This document shows positions 1-7,400 of a stretch of 8,034 bases of DNA, piece after piece (position 1 is the stretch's first letter; each line of letters begins with the position of its first letter). Below the pieces are notes generated by a model. That model worked only from the letters and a program-made list of their open reading frames with translations, did no database searches and was not told the origin of the DNA. Source of the stretch: an uncultured Ruminococcus sp. (GTDB lineage Bacteria; Bacillota; Clostridia; Oscillospirales; CAG-272); NCBI GenBank assembly GCA_902783755.1, contig CACZSC010000202.1, forward strand, positions 1 to 8,034, read 5' to 3'. A program made the translations under genes and the position numbers.

Positions 1-2
1 AC

Positions 3-3000
3 CATGTATGCCAGTACTGCGGCGGCGCCTGCGAGAACAATCTGGATCTTGAAGGCAACGGCGAGGAACTGAACCCATATCAGCTGGGCGGACCGTACGA
101 CTGGTCCAAGCTGGCAAGCTTCATCAGGCGGGGCGGCGATACGGCAGGGAAGTACTTCATTCAGACTGCGGGCTTCAAGGTCACTGAATCCCTGGGCACG
201 GAACAGAATCCCTTCAAGGGGATATTAGAAGTGTCCGGAGGATACTCGCTGATCCTGAACGATGCGGCAAACTCGGTTCCATGCGTCCCGTTCGCGTATA
301 TCGAGAACGCTACGCTTAAAAACGTATATACCACAGCGCTCGATGACACCCAGATGCTTACAGCGGACGCACAGTTCGCGGCAGGCATAGTGTCCCATGC
401 CAAAGGCACATGTCTGCTCGATCACTGCCGCTCTAGGGTCGTTATAAACTCAACGGTCACCGGAGCCGGATACCACGGAGGTCTCATCGGCGAGTGCGCC
501 GACGGAAGCAATGTGACCCTGAACGGATGCCTGTTTGACGGAAAGATCCTGGGCACGTCCACCACGGACTGCGGAGGATTCATAGGCAAAGCTGATAACT
601 GCACAGTAAGGATCACCGGTTCCATGTCAGCTCCGAGAGGGTTCGAGCCTTCAGATTCCTGCGACTTTGTGAACGCAACTCAAAATGCTAGTATCACGCT
701 TGAGAGCAACTATAACCGCGGCTTCCCCGCGGGCGTGACTCTCCAGGGACCGGTTGCGATGAAGATATACGGGACTACGAACGTTATAAAGCTGAGCCCA
801 GCAGAAGGCAGTGCCGGGTTCTACTGGCCCGTCGATCTCGTGCCTAACTGGAGCAACTGTATCTTCGCGGCGGCGGGCGAGACAGTCTCGTTCACATCCA
901 GTCTCGGAGCCAACATCCTTTACTCGGCAGATGCCGATATCTCCCGCAGCGGCACGACATTCACCCTGACAGTACCGGCCGGTGACGTTTCGATCGTGAA
1001 AGCTCAGGATGTCGCGTTCCAGGTGAGCCATGCGGCAGTCGGAGCGGGCTCTGTTATAACCGGATACGTAAACGGTGCGAACCCGGGAGCTGACGTTATT
1101 GTGTCATGCAAGGCTTCGACCGGATACGTGTTCGACCACGTGGAAGTGATAGACAGCCGCGGAAACGTGATACCCGTAACACCTATTGAGACCAACGATG
1201 ATTATGAGGGCTTCACGTTCACGATGCCCGGGGACGATGTCACGGCAACCGGATATTTCCTGAAAAAATACGAATATAACACGACTACAAAACAACTGAC
1301 GCTGCTCCGCGGAGACTTCTCAGGGACCGACAGCTGGATCCCGAACGATTTCTCAACGAACTGGGCGAAGAGCGTTACAGCAGAACCGGGCGTGAGATTT
1401 ACCGGAAGCTGCTATCAGCTGTTCTGCGGATTTGACGGTGTCGAAACCGTAGACCTCAGCAACGTGGATACAAGTGAGATGACGAGCGCCGAGAGGATGT
1501 TCTTCGGTTGCGAAGAACTCTCCAGGATCGATATCACGGGATGGGATGTTCAGAGCCTGACAGATATCTCGGAGATGTTCAGCGGGTGCGTGAGGCTCAC
1601 AGAACTGAGCTTCAGCGGCTGGAAAGATGCGGCGGTGACATACATGACCGGGCTCCTCGGCGGATGCAGTTCTCTTATCTCCGCAGACCTCTCAGACCTG
1701 AATCTTGCGGGCTGCCTGTATACGGACGGCCTGTTCACGGGAGACACCAGGCTCAGCGCCGTCACAGTTCCCGCAGGCGTTCCCGTTACGGAGGCGATGG
1801 GCCTGAACAAGGGCAGCGATGGATGGATGAAAGATTCGGACAGCACGGTCTACACCGGCGGCACGACCTGTGCCTCGCTTCCTTCCTCCGGCAGCCGTGC
1901 CGGATGGCGCTGGACATCGGAAGTCAAGGGGGAGCACTGGACCCTCGACAGTGAGAACGGCATCCTAAAACTGATCTGGGGCGACTTTGACAAGAACTGG
2001 GACGAAGGAATCGACAAGTCCAAGGTCAAGGCGATAGTTGCCGAGAGCGAAGCCCGCTTCGTCGGCGACTGCACGGAGATGTTCAAACCTTTTGCTAACT
2101 GCGAGTACATGAAACTTGCGGCGGCCGATACCTCACAAATGACCGTCATCACAGGAATGTTCAGCTATCTGAGCAAACTGGAAGAACTGTATGTGGGTGG
2201 CTGGAACACGTCGAATGTGACGGACATGAGCAGCGCCTTCGCATACTGCACAGCCCTCAGAACTCTCGACCTCAGCACGTGGAACACGTCAAAAGTCGAG
2301 ACCATGGCTGAGATGTTCAGCGGATGCGACAAGCTTGAAAGCGTCGGGCTGGCCGGCTGGAACACATCGGAAGTCGAAAGCATGAACTCCATGTTCCTGC
2401 TGTGCAAGAGCCTCAGACATCTGGATCTCTCGGGATGGAACACGGCGTCCGTGACTGACATGGGCAATATGTTTGATAGCTGCGAGAAGCTCGCATCACT
2501 GGATCTCACGGACTGGAGCACCTCATCCGTAACGTATATGGCGTATATGTTCTGCGACTGCAAGAATCTTGAGATCCTTGATCTTTCAAGTTTCAACACT
2601 TCACAGACCTTCGAGGCCGATCCCGATTCTGACATTAATAATGACGTATATCCTGACGGACAACCTGTTTATATCGAAGGAAGACCGACAGGCGTTTCAA
2701 ATATGTTCAGGGGAGCGGACATGCTGTGCGTGCTGACCATCTCGCCGAACATGAATATAACGGCGGACATGGGCCTGAAAAACGGTGTTACCGGCAACCC
2801 CGGATGGGTGGTACGGACAAATAACACGGTAGTCTCCGGTAACAGCGGGTGGGCAGTGATAGAAGCTACTTCTGCCGCCACCATGTACGTATGGACCGCG
2901 CTGGCACCTCATACGGTCACGATAAGCTCGGGAATAACGAACGGTACGGTGACTGCTGATGCTGAAAGTGCCGGTATCCTTGACACGGTCACGCTTACAG

Positions 3001-4052
3001 TAACTCCTTCGCAGGGATACGAACTGACAGTGCTTTCGGCAACCAGAGACGGGACAGACCTCGTGATCTCCGAGGGACAGAACGGAACCTACTCGTTCAT
3101 CATGCCTAACGGAAACGTGACCGTAAGCGCAACCTTCGCGAAGATGCCGGAATTCAAGACACAGTCAATCGGACTGGACGGACAGATAGGCGTAAACTTC
3201 TTCGTGGAGATCCCCGATGCTGTCGTTTCAAACAGCATGGACGGATACATGGATTTCAGCATAAGCGGCAAAAACGGAAAGACAGCGCAGGAACAGTTTG
3301 ATATCGAGTACAAGAGCACAAGCAATGCAGGTTCGTACGGATTCACGTTCCCGGTCAACTCCGTCCAGATGGCCGATACCATAACAGCTGTCTACCATTA
3401 TAAAGACGCTGAAGGAAACGACGGTACCATCACGAAAGAGTATTCCGTAGAACAGTATCTGAATAACTTTACCGAACTGAACGAGCCTCAGGCTCTGGTC
3501 AGCCTCGTAAAGGCCATCAACGACTACGGCTATTACGCCCAGAGATACCTCTCGGCCAATGCCGTGACACGGTGGACTCTCGGAACAGACCACGAAGCCA
3601 TGACGAACGTATATACGACCAGTTATACCTACACAAAGGCCGATCTTGAGCAGTACGCTATAAAGCGCACCCTCTGCGCCGACGTCACCGGTATAAGCTA
3701 TTCGCTGACCCTCGATACTGACACTGCCATCAACCTGTTCATCACGCCGGCCGCTGGGTATACGGGGACGGTGACAGCATCGCTCTTCGACGGAACGCCT
3801 CTTGAGGTGACAAGGACCGGAGACCGGCACAAGCTGGTGATCGAGGGCATACCTTCGCATCTGCTCGGAAAGACGTTTACTGTCGTCATAAATACGGACA
3901 ACGGTATCTCCATTGTGGATGTCTCCGTCCTCTCATACGCATATGCGGCATTCGAGGACAACGCAGAGGCTACGATGGCAATGAGCGCGCTGTATGACTA
4001 CTATCTGAAGTCAGTGGCGTACATCGCATATGTCGAATCACTCAATAACTGA
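3..4052 (+). CDS. Giant modular surface protein with BspA/DUF285 leucine-rich repeats (5'-truncated)
   Basis: Frame 3 is open from the window edge to TGA at 4050-4052, so the gene starts upstream; the GTG at 231 is only an internal codon. Counting the codon at 3 as residue 1: a Cys cluster (CQYCGGAC) at 3-10; a GTEQNPFKG preamble motif near 70; a degenerate GLUG-like stretch at 126-211 (AGIVSH, GGLIGE, GGFIGK); an InlB/Flg_new_2-type domain at about 337-422; a first DUF285 module at about 424-642; a second at 643-968; another InlB-type domain at 969-1046 ending in 'FIMPNGNVTVSATF'; and a C-terminal module at 1049-1349. Family knowledge: such proteins are secreted, cell-surface, putative adhesion or ligand-binding proteins; no enzymatic motif is visible. 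No LPXTG, SLH, dockerin or C-terminal membrane segment is present, so anchoring is unexplained. The 33-aa peptide gene follows after 16 bases. Ligand and export signal are unknown. Confidence 0.93.
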   Translation, partial: HVCQYCGGACENNLDLEGNGEELNPYQLGGPYDWSKLASFIRRGGDTAGKYFIQTAGFKVTESLGTEQNPFKGILEVSGGYSLILNDAANSVPCVPFAYIENATLKNVYTTALDDTQMLTADAQFAAGIVSHAKGTCLLDHCRSRVVINSTVTGAGYHGGLIGECADGSNVTLNGCLFDGKILGTSTTDCGGFIGKADNCTVRITGSMSAPRGFEPSDSCDFVNATQNASITLESNYNRGFPAGVTLQGPVAMKIYGTTNVIKLSPAEGSAGFYWPVDLVPNWSNCIFAAAGETVSFTSSLGANILYSADADISRSGTTFTLTVPAGDVSIVKAQDVAFQVSHAAVGAGSVITGYVNGANPGADVIVSCKASTGYVFDHVEVIDSRGNVIPVTPIETNDDYEGFTFTMPGDDVTATGYFLKKYEYNTTTKQLTLLRGDFSGTDSWIPNDFSTNWAKSVTAEPGVRFTGSCYQLFCGFDGVETVDLSNVDTSEMTSAERMFFGCEELSRIDITGWDVQSLTDISEMFSGCVRLTELSFSGWKDAAVTYMTGLLGGCSSLISADLSDLNLAGCLYTDGLFTGDTRLSAVTVPAGVPVTEAMGLNKGSDGWMKDSDSTVYTGGTTCASLPSSGSRAGWRWTSEVKGEHWTLDSENGILKLIWGDFDKNWDEGIDKSKVKAIVAESEARFVGDCTEMFKPFANCEYMKLAAADTSQMTVITGMFSYLSKLEELYVGGWNTSNVTDMSSAFAYCTALRTLDLSTWNTSKVETMAEMFSGCDKLESVGLAGWNTSEVESMNSMFLLCKSLRHLDLSGWNTASVTDMGNMFDSCEKLASLDLTDWSTSSVTYMAYMFCDCKNLEILDLSSFNTSQTFEADPDSDINNDVYPDGQPVYIEGRPTGVSNMFRGADMLCVLTISPNMNITADMGLKNGVTGNPGWVVRTNNTVVSGNSGWAVIEATSAATMYVWTALAPHTVTISSGITNGTVTADAESAGILDTVTLTVTPSQGYELTVLSATRDGTDLVISEGQNGTYSFIMPNGNVTVSATFAKMPEFKTQSIGLDGQIGVNFFVEIPDAVVSNSMDGYMDFSISGKNGKTAQEQFDIEYKSTSNAGSYGFTFPVNSVQMADTITAVYHYKDAEGNDGTITKEYSVEQYLNNFTELNEPQALVSLVKAINDYGYYAQRYLSANAVTRWTLGTDHEAMTNVYTTSYTYTKADLEQYAIKRTLCADVTGISYSLTLDTDTAINLFITPAAGYTGTVTASLFDGTPLEVTRTGDRHKLVIEGIPSHLLGKTFTVVINTDNGISIVDVSVLSYAYAAFEDNAEATMAMSALYDYYLKSVAYIAYVESLNN
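1449..1760 (+). repeat. DUF285 leucine-rich repeat block A, four 78-bp units
   Basis: Four in-frame units of exactly 78 bp (26 residues) begin at 1449, 1527, 1605 and 1683. Each follows the pattern hydrophobic-D-L-S-x-W/V-[DN]-T-S-x-[VM]-T-x-M-x-x-[MA]-F-x-G-C-x-x-L. The units are diverged: the third has WKDAAVTYM and the fourth LNLAGCLYT in place of the WNTSxVxxM core. The block is flanked by an opening strand region and a closing AMGLNKG/GW segment that recurs after block B. This is the repeat type known from BspA-like surface proteins and mycoplasma DUF285 lipoproteins. Confidence 0.85.
2109..2606 (+). repeat. DUF285 leucine-rich repeat block B, six 78-bp units plus a partial seventh
   Basis: Units start at 2109, 2187, 2265, 2343, 2421 and 2499, an invariant 78-bp spacing, and a seventh starts at 2577 and breaks off after FNTSQ. 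Units two to six carry the classic core (GWNTSNVTDM, TWNTSKVETM, GWNTSEVESM, GWNTASVTDM, DWSTSSVTYM) followed by [MA]F-x-x-C-x-x-L. The seventh unit is interrupted by a 28-residue acidic insert at 2607-2690, after which GVSNMFRG completes the pattern. Stronger conservation than in block A suggests more recent expansion or tighter selection. Confidence 0.9.
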
Positions 4053-4056
4053 AAAC

Positions 4057-4063
4057 GGAGGTG
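4057..4063 (+). promoter_or_regulatory. Strong ribosome binding site of the 33-aa peptide gene
   Basis: GGAGGTG is close to the anti-Shine-Dalgarno complement and ends five bases before the ATG at 4069. It sits in the 16-base gap behind the stop codon of the giant gene. A site this strong is the main evidence that the very short reading frame behind it is translated, and it fixes the start codon. Confidence 0.85.
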
Positions 4064-4068
4064 TCACT

Positions 4069-4170
4069 ATGAGAGAATACACAAATCTGGAAATGGAAGT
4101 CATCGCTTTCGAGGATGCTGACGTTATAACGGCAAGCAAGGATGATATCGAACTTACCGAAAAAGAATAG
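4069..4170 (+). CDS. Small acidic peptide (33 aa), companion of the upstream surface protein
   Basis: ATG at 4069 to TAG at 4168-4170 encodes 33 residues beginning MREYTNLEMEVIAFEDADV and ending ELTEKE. Eleven residues are acidic and three basic (net about -8). There is no Cys, no membrane segment and no signal peptide. The N-terminal half has an amphipathic 'xEYxxxEMEVIxFExxDVIT' pattern followed by a hydrophilic tail (ASKDDIELTEKE), a two-part organisation reminiscent of leader plus core. From memory, not checked, short Clostridia reading frames starting like MKKYxxPEMEVIxFExxDVITTS are common and mostly annotated hypothetical; this one fits that pattern. It is cotranscribed with the giant surface gene (16-base gap) and a terminator hairpin starts 18 bases after its stop. 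Function unknown: a modified-peptide precursor, a signalling peptide, or a chaperone-like partner of the large protein are all open. Confidence 0.8.
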   Translation: MREYTNLEMEVIAFEDADVITASKDDIELTEKE

Positions 4171-4187
4171 TTGAGGCACATTGAATT

Positions 4188-4238
4188 TCCCTCCGTGGCT
4201 GACAGTGGAAAACTGCGGTCCCGGAGGGATTTTTCTTT
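4188..4238 (+). terminator. Rho-independent terminator closing the surface-protein/peptide transcript
   Basis: An 8-bp outer stem (TCCCTCCG at 4188-4195 with CGGAGGGA at 4222-4229) is followed by TTTTTCTTT. Inside it a second short stem (CAGT at 4203-4206 with ACTG at 4212-4215) closes a GGAAA loop, giving a bent two-part hairpin. It begins 18 bases after the peptide stop codon. On the other strand the hairpin is not followed by a T run, so it acts on the + strand only. Confidence 0.87.
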
Positions 4239-4311
4239 ATATATTCTTTTAATTTACAAAATACAAGTACATTAATACCTGGAAAATATGCAAAAATTTA
4301 AGAATATAAAC

Positions 4312-4334
4312 GAAAAATCACCCTTTCGGGTGAT
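4312..4334 (-). terminator. Hairpin oriented as a minus-strand Rho-independent terminator
   Basis: A perfect 7-bp stem, ATCACCC (4317-4323) with GGGTGAT (4328-4334), has a four-base loop. On the minus strand it is followed by TTTTTC, the layout of an intrinsic terminator; on the + strand the hairpin is followed by GCAAAG, not by T. No minus-strand gene is seen to the right that would need it. It could block antisense transcription from the next gene, or be a remnant of a bidirectional terminator. Confidence 0.5.
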
Positions 4335-4345
4335 GCAAAGACCGA

Positions 4346-4377
4346 TTGACAATAGTAATATATGATCAGAAAAATAT
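4346..4377 (+). promoter_or_regulatory. Possible promoter of the second surface-protein gene
   Basis: A perfect -35-like TTGACA lies at 4346-4351, just after the minus-oriented hairpin and in AT-rich DNA. The -10 partner is poor: TATGAT at 4361-4366 is only 9 bases away and AAATAT at 4372-4377 is 20 bases away. A promoter is expected here because the preceding transcript ends at 4238, but the exact site is uncertain. Confidence 0.3.
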
Positions 4378-4395
4378 GAGTATATGTTTATAAAG

Positions 4396-4434
4396 AAGGA
4401 GAAGGCACGGAACGGTACCGTGCCGGACGGTTTT
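4396..4434 (+). promoter_or_regulatory. Ribosome binding site with a hairpin between it and the start codon
   Basis: AAGGAG (4396-4401) is the only good Shine-Dalgarno site upstream of the second large gene, but it lies 33 bases before the ATG at 4435. Between them GGCACGG (4404-4410) pairs perfectly with CCGTGCC (4418-4424) around a 7-base loop. Folding that hairpin removes 21 bases and leaves an effective spacing of 12. The same DNA contains the perfect palindrome ACGGTACCGT (4412-4421), so an operator is the alternative reading. Other in-frame starts are ATG at 4384 (no Shine-Dalgarno) and GTG at 4420 (18 bases after AAGGAG). Confidence 0.5.
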
Positions 4435-7400
4435 ATGAAATCCAGAAAGCTGATATGTGTAATCCTGACGGTGGCAATGCTTGTTTCGGTCATGCCCGCT
4501 GTCGTCACTGCGGACGGGGAGTTTTCCGGTCCTGTCGTCAATCTGACGGACCCGAATAAGAGCAAAGATGTGTATGTCAATCTTACCGATCCGGAAGAGA
4601 AGAGGACGCAACTGGGCGAGCCCAACATTCTGGTCTCTATCAATCCTGTCAGTCAGGGGAACCCTTATGTGAAAGAGTCATGGTTTACGACAGAGTGGCT
4701 TGGTGCCGGAACCAGACTCGATCCGTACGTAATAAGCACTGATGGTAACCTCAGGAGACTTTCTGCCTTTCTGGAATTAGGCCTCAGTGATTTTCGCGGG
4801 TGTTATTTTCTGCTGACGAGTGATATAAGCCTTTCCGGTTTCAGCGAATGGTTCCCGATCGGAACCGAGGAAACGCCTTTCCGCGGGACCTTCAACGGAG
4901 CGGGACATGCCATCCGTGACCTGAAGATCGGATCCGGGAATTGCAAAGGCTTGTTTGGCTTTAACGACGGTACTGTCTCAAACCTCAATGTTTACGGGGA
5001 TGTAAGCGGAGGTAAAACGGTCGGCGGCATTGCTGCGAAGAATCTTTCTCTTATAACCGGCTGTACGTACAGCGGAAAAGTATGCGGCAGCAAGAATGTA
5101 GGCGGGATCTCCGGTATTAATGAAGGAGAGATCTCGGACTGCGAAAACATCTCCGCAGTTACCGGTAGCAAAAAATATTTTGGAGGCATCGCAGGATATG
5201 CATGCTCAGGATGCACCGTCAGCAGATGTATCAACCGCGGCAATGTCACCGGGGGAGAAGACGCTGAGTACGCAGGAGGCATCACCGGTTATCAGGATGG
5301 CGGAACCATCAAAGACTGCTCAAACCATGCAAAGATAGAATGCAGGCATACAGCGGGGGGAATAACAGGAACGATCAGAAACGCAACCGGCAGTAACCTT
5401 TACAACTACGGCGAGGTCTATGCGGTGAAATCTAATGCAGGAGGAATAACGGGCATCTGTTACGGCACCCTGCGTAATTGTTCAAATACGGCAGCTGTCC
5501 ATGCCGGTTATAAAGCGATGGCAGGAATAGCGGGCATCAACTACGGTATGATCACCGGGTGCACAAACTCGGGAACGATAGCCATGATTGATCATATAGA
5601 TTACTATGAGGAATGTGCCGGGATCGCAGCGACCATGTCGCTCGGGTATGTTGAGGATTGTATAAACATCGGTACGGTGTACGGGTACGATTTTGTCGGA
5701 GGAATCGTAGGGAAAATCGTGGATCCGTCCGGAGATGTCCGGGTCAGCAACTGTACAAACTGCGGTCACGTGAAAGGTGACAGAAAGTTTGTGGGAGGTA
5801 TCGCAGGAAAAATATTTGGAAACGGTGATAATACGGTGCTCCTGCACCACAATGTGAATTACGGTCTGGTGAACGGTTCGTCGTACACCGGCGGTATCGT
5901 CGGAAATTACAATTTACCCGGCGAAATCGCGGAATGCATGAACTACGGGACCGTGATGTCTCAGGATCCTTCCCATTTATATTATGACCCGGGAAGGCAC
6001 ATGTATATCGGGGGTATAACCGGTTACATTTATGAATGTGAAACCATCAGAGACTGCGCCAATTACGGTGCGGTTACCGGTAAATACAAAGTTGGCGGAA
6101 TCACCGGATATGTATGTGGAGATACGATGCTGATACACCTGTTCAACTGCGGTATCGTCGAGGGTGAAAGCGGGGCTTCATGCGGTCAGATAATCGGTGA
6201 TTTCGGCTCCGGGTTCAAAAAAAATAATGAACAAGGCTTCACGGTCTTTTTAGTACAGGATTGCTACTATTACAAGTATGAGGGCTGTTTATCCGGTCTC
6301 GGTGACTACAGCGAAAATATTGTCCCCCTTCAGTACACTGACAATTTTTCGAATTTATATCCGTCAACTTACATGCACGGGCTGACCCTGAAACAGATAA
6401 AGAAAGGACAGGTAAAGTGTTACATTCCGTTTGATCCTGAGAATGCATTTGCAGACTTTGATTATGCTTCCGTATGGGAAAAGGGGCCGGACGGCCCCGT
6501 GATCCAGGGGATCGGCGTCTCCGTTCCTCATGGCACGGTCCATGTATCGACTGTAGATGACCTGAGAAGCATAACGGAAAGAGTTGCCGGAGGAGTTACA
6601 TACTCCGGAGTAACCGTGGTACTGGACAACGATCTGTCACTAGAGGGCGTTGATGACTGGCGTCCGATCGGCGACTTCAGCACATACGCTGGCGCGGAAT
6701 TCAAAGGAACATTTGACGGAAACGGTCATACGATAAGCGGGCTGTCGATCAGCTCCGATAAAGACGTAAGCGGTCTGTTCGGCTACGTGAGCGGTACAGT
6801 CCGGAACCTTAATGTGACCGGAACGGTGAGCGGAAAAGGCTACGTGGGCGGAATCGCAGCGATGCTTTACGGAGGAACGCTTGAACGCTGCACCTTCACC
6901 GGTACAGTGAGCGGCACCAATACTGTCGGAGGACTCGCCGGTGAAATAGTGGCCGGAACTGTTACTGACTGCCGTATGACCGGAGACGTGAATTCAACCG
7001 GAAAGTATACAGGCGGCATCTGCGGCACACTTGCCGGCGGGACGATCGAACGCTGCGCAGCCAATGTCAATGTCAGAAGCGGGGACTCATATATCGGCGG
7101 TATATGCGGCAGCCTTGAAAACGGCAGCATATATGACTGTATCCATACCCTGAACGTAGAGGGCACGACCGCTGAGGCAGAAAGCGTCGGCGGCATTGCC
7201 GGAATATACAAACGGGGTTCTATCGCGCGCTGCTGCCACTGTGACGGGACTGTTACCGGAAGCGATTACTACGGCGGCATCATCGGCTTATTTGACAAAC
7301 AGCTTTTGTCGAATCCGGATTACTGCTCAAGATGCTACTATCTCAGCGGAACTGTTTTTCCGTACGGATCCGAAACGAGCGTTGACATAGCCATAGGAAT

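Noticed and set aside
231..233. GTG as the start of the first large gene
   Set aside because: The same frame is open to the window edge and encodes a coherent GTEQNPFKG preamble before this codon; there is no Shine-Dalgarno site or signal peptide at the GTG.
1508..1954. Plus-strand reading frame of 148 codons in another frame
   Set aside because: Arg-rich, low-complexity translation inside the DUF285 block A gene; a typical shifted-frame shadow.
2165..2635. Minus-strand reading frame of 156 codons with periodic sequence
   Set aside because: Its periodicity mirrors the 78-bp sense repeats of block B, and no ribosome binding site or independent domain is evident.
3228..3860. Minus-strand reading frame of 210 codons
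   Set aside because: It lies entirely inside the C-terminal module of the sense gene; its predicted protein shows no domain and is explained by codon composition of the sense strand.
4317..4345. Possible c-di-GMP-I (GEMM) riboswitch, from a hairpin followed by GCAAAG
   Set aside because: Only the GCAAAG after a hairpin resembles the class. The GNRA-type loop, the upstream CAAA-containing strand and the second conserved stem with its receptor are not visible, and the A-run/T-run layout fits a minus-strand terminator better. A covariance-model scan would settle it.
4441..4466. Lipoprotein signal (Cys at residue 8) in the second large protein
   Set aside because: The context KLIC lacks the small residue before Cys required by a lipobox, and a normal Sec cleavage site (VVTA) follows the hydrophobic core.
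5120..5338. Plus-strand 72-codon reading frame inside GLUG array 1
   Set aside because: Shifted-frame shadow within a gene whose sense frame has clear repeats; no domain is evident in its predicted product.
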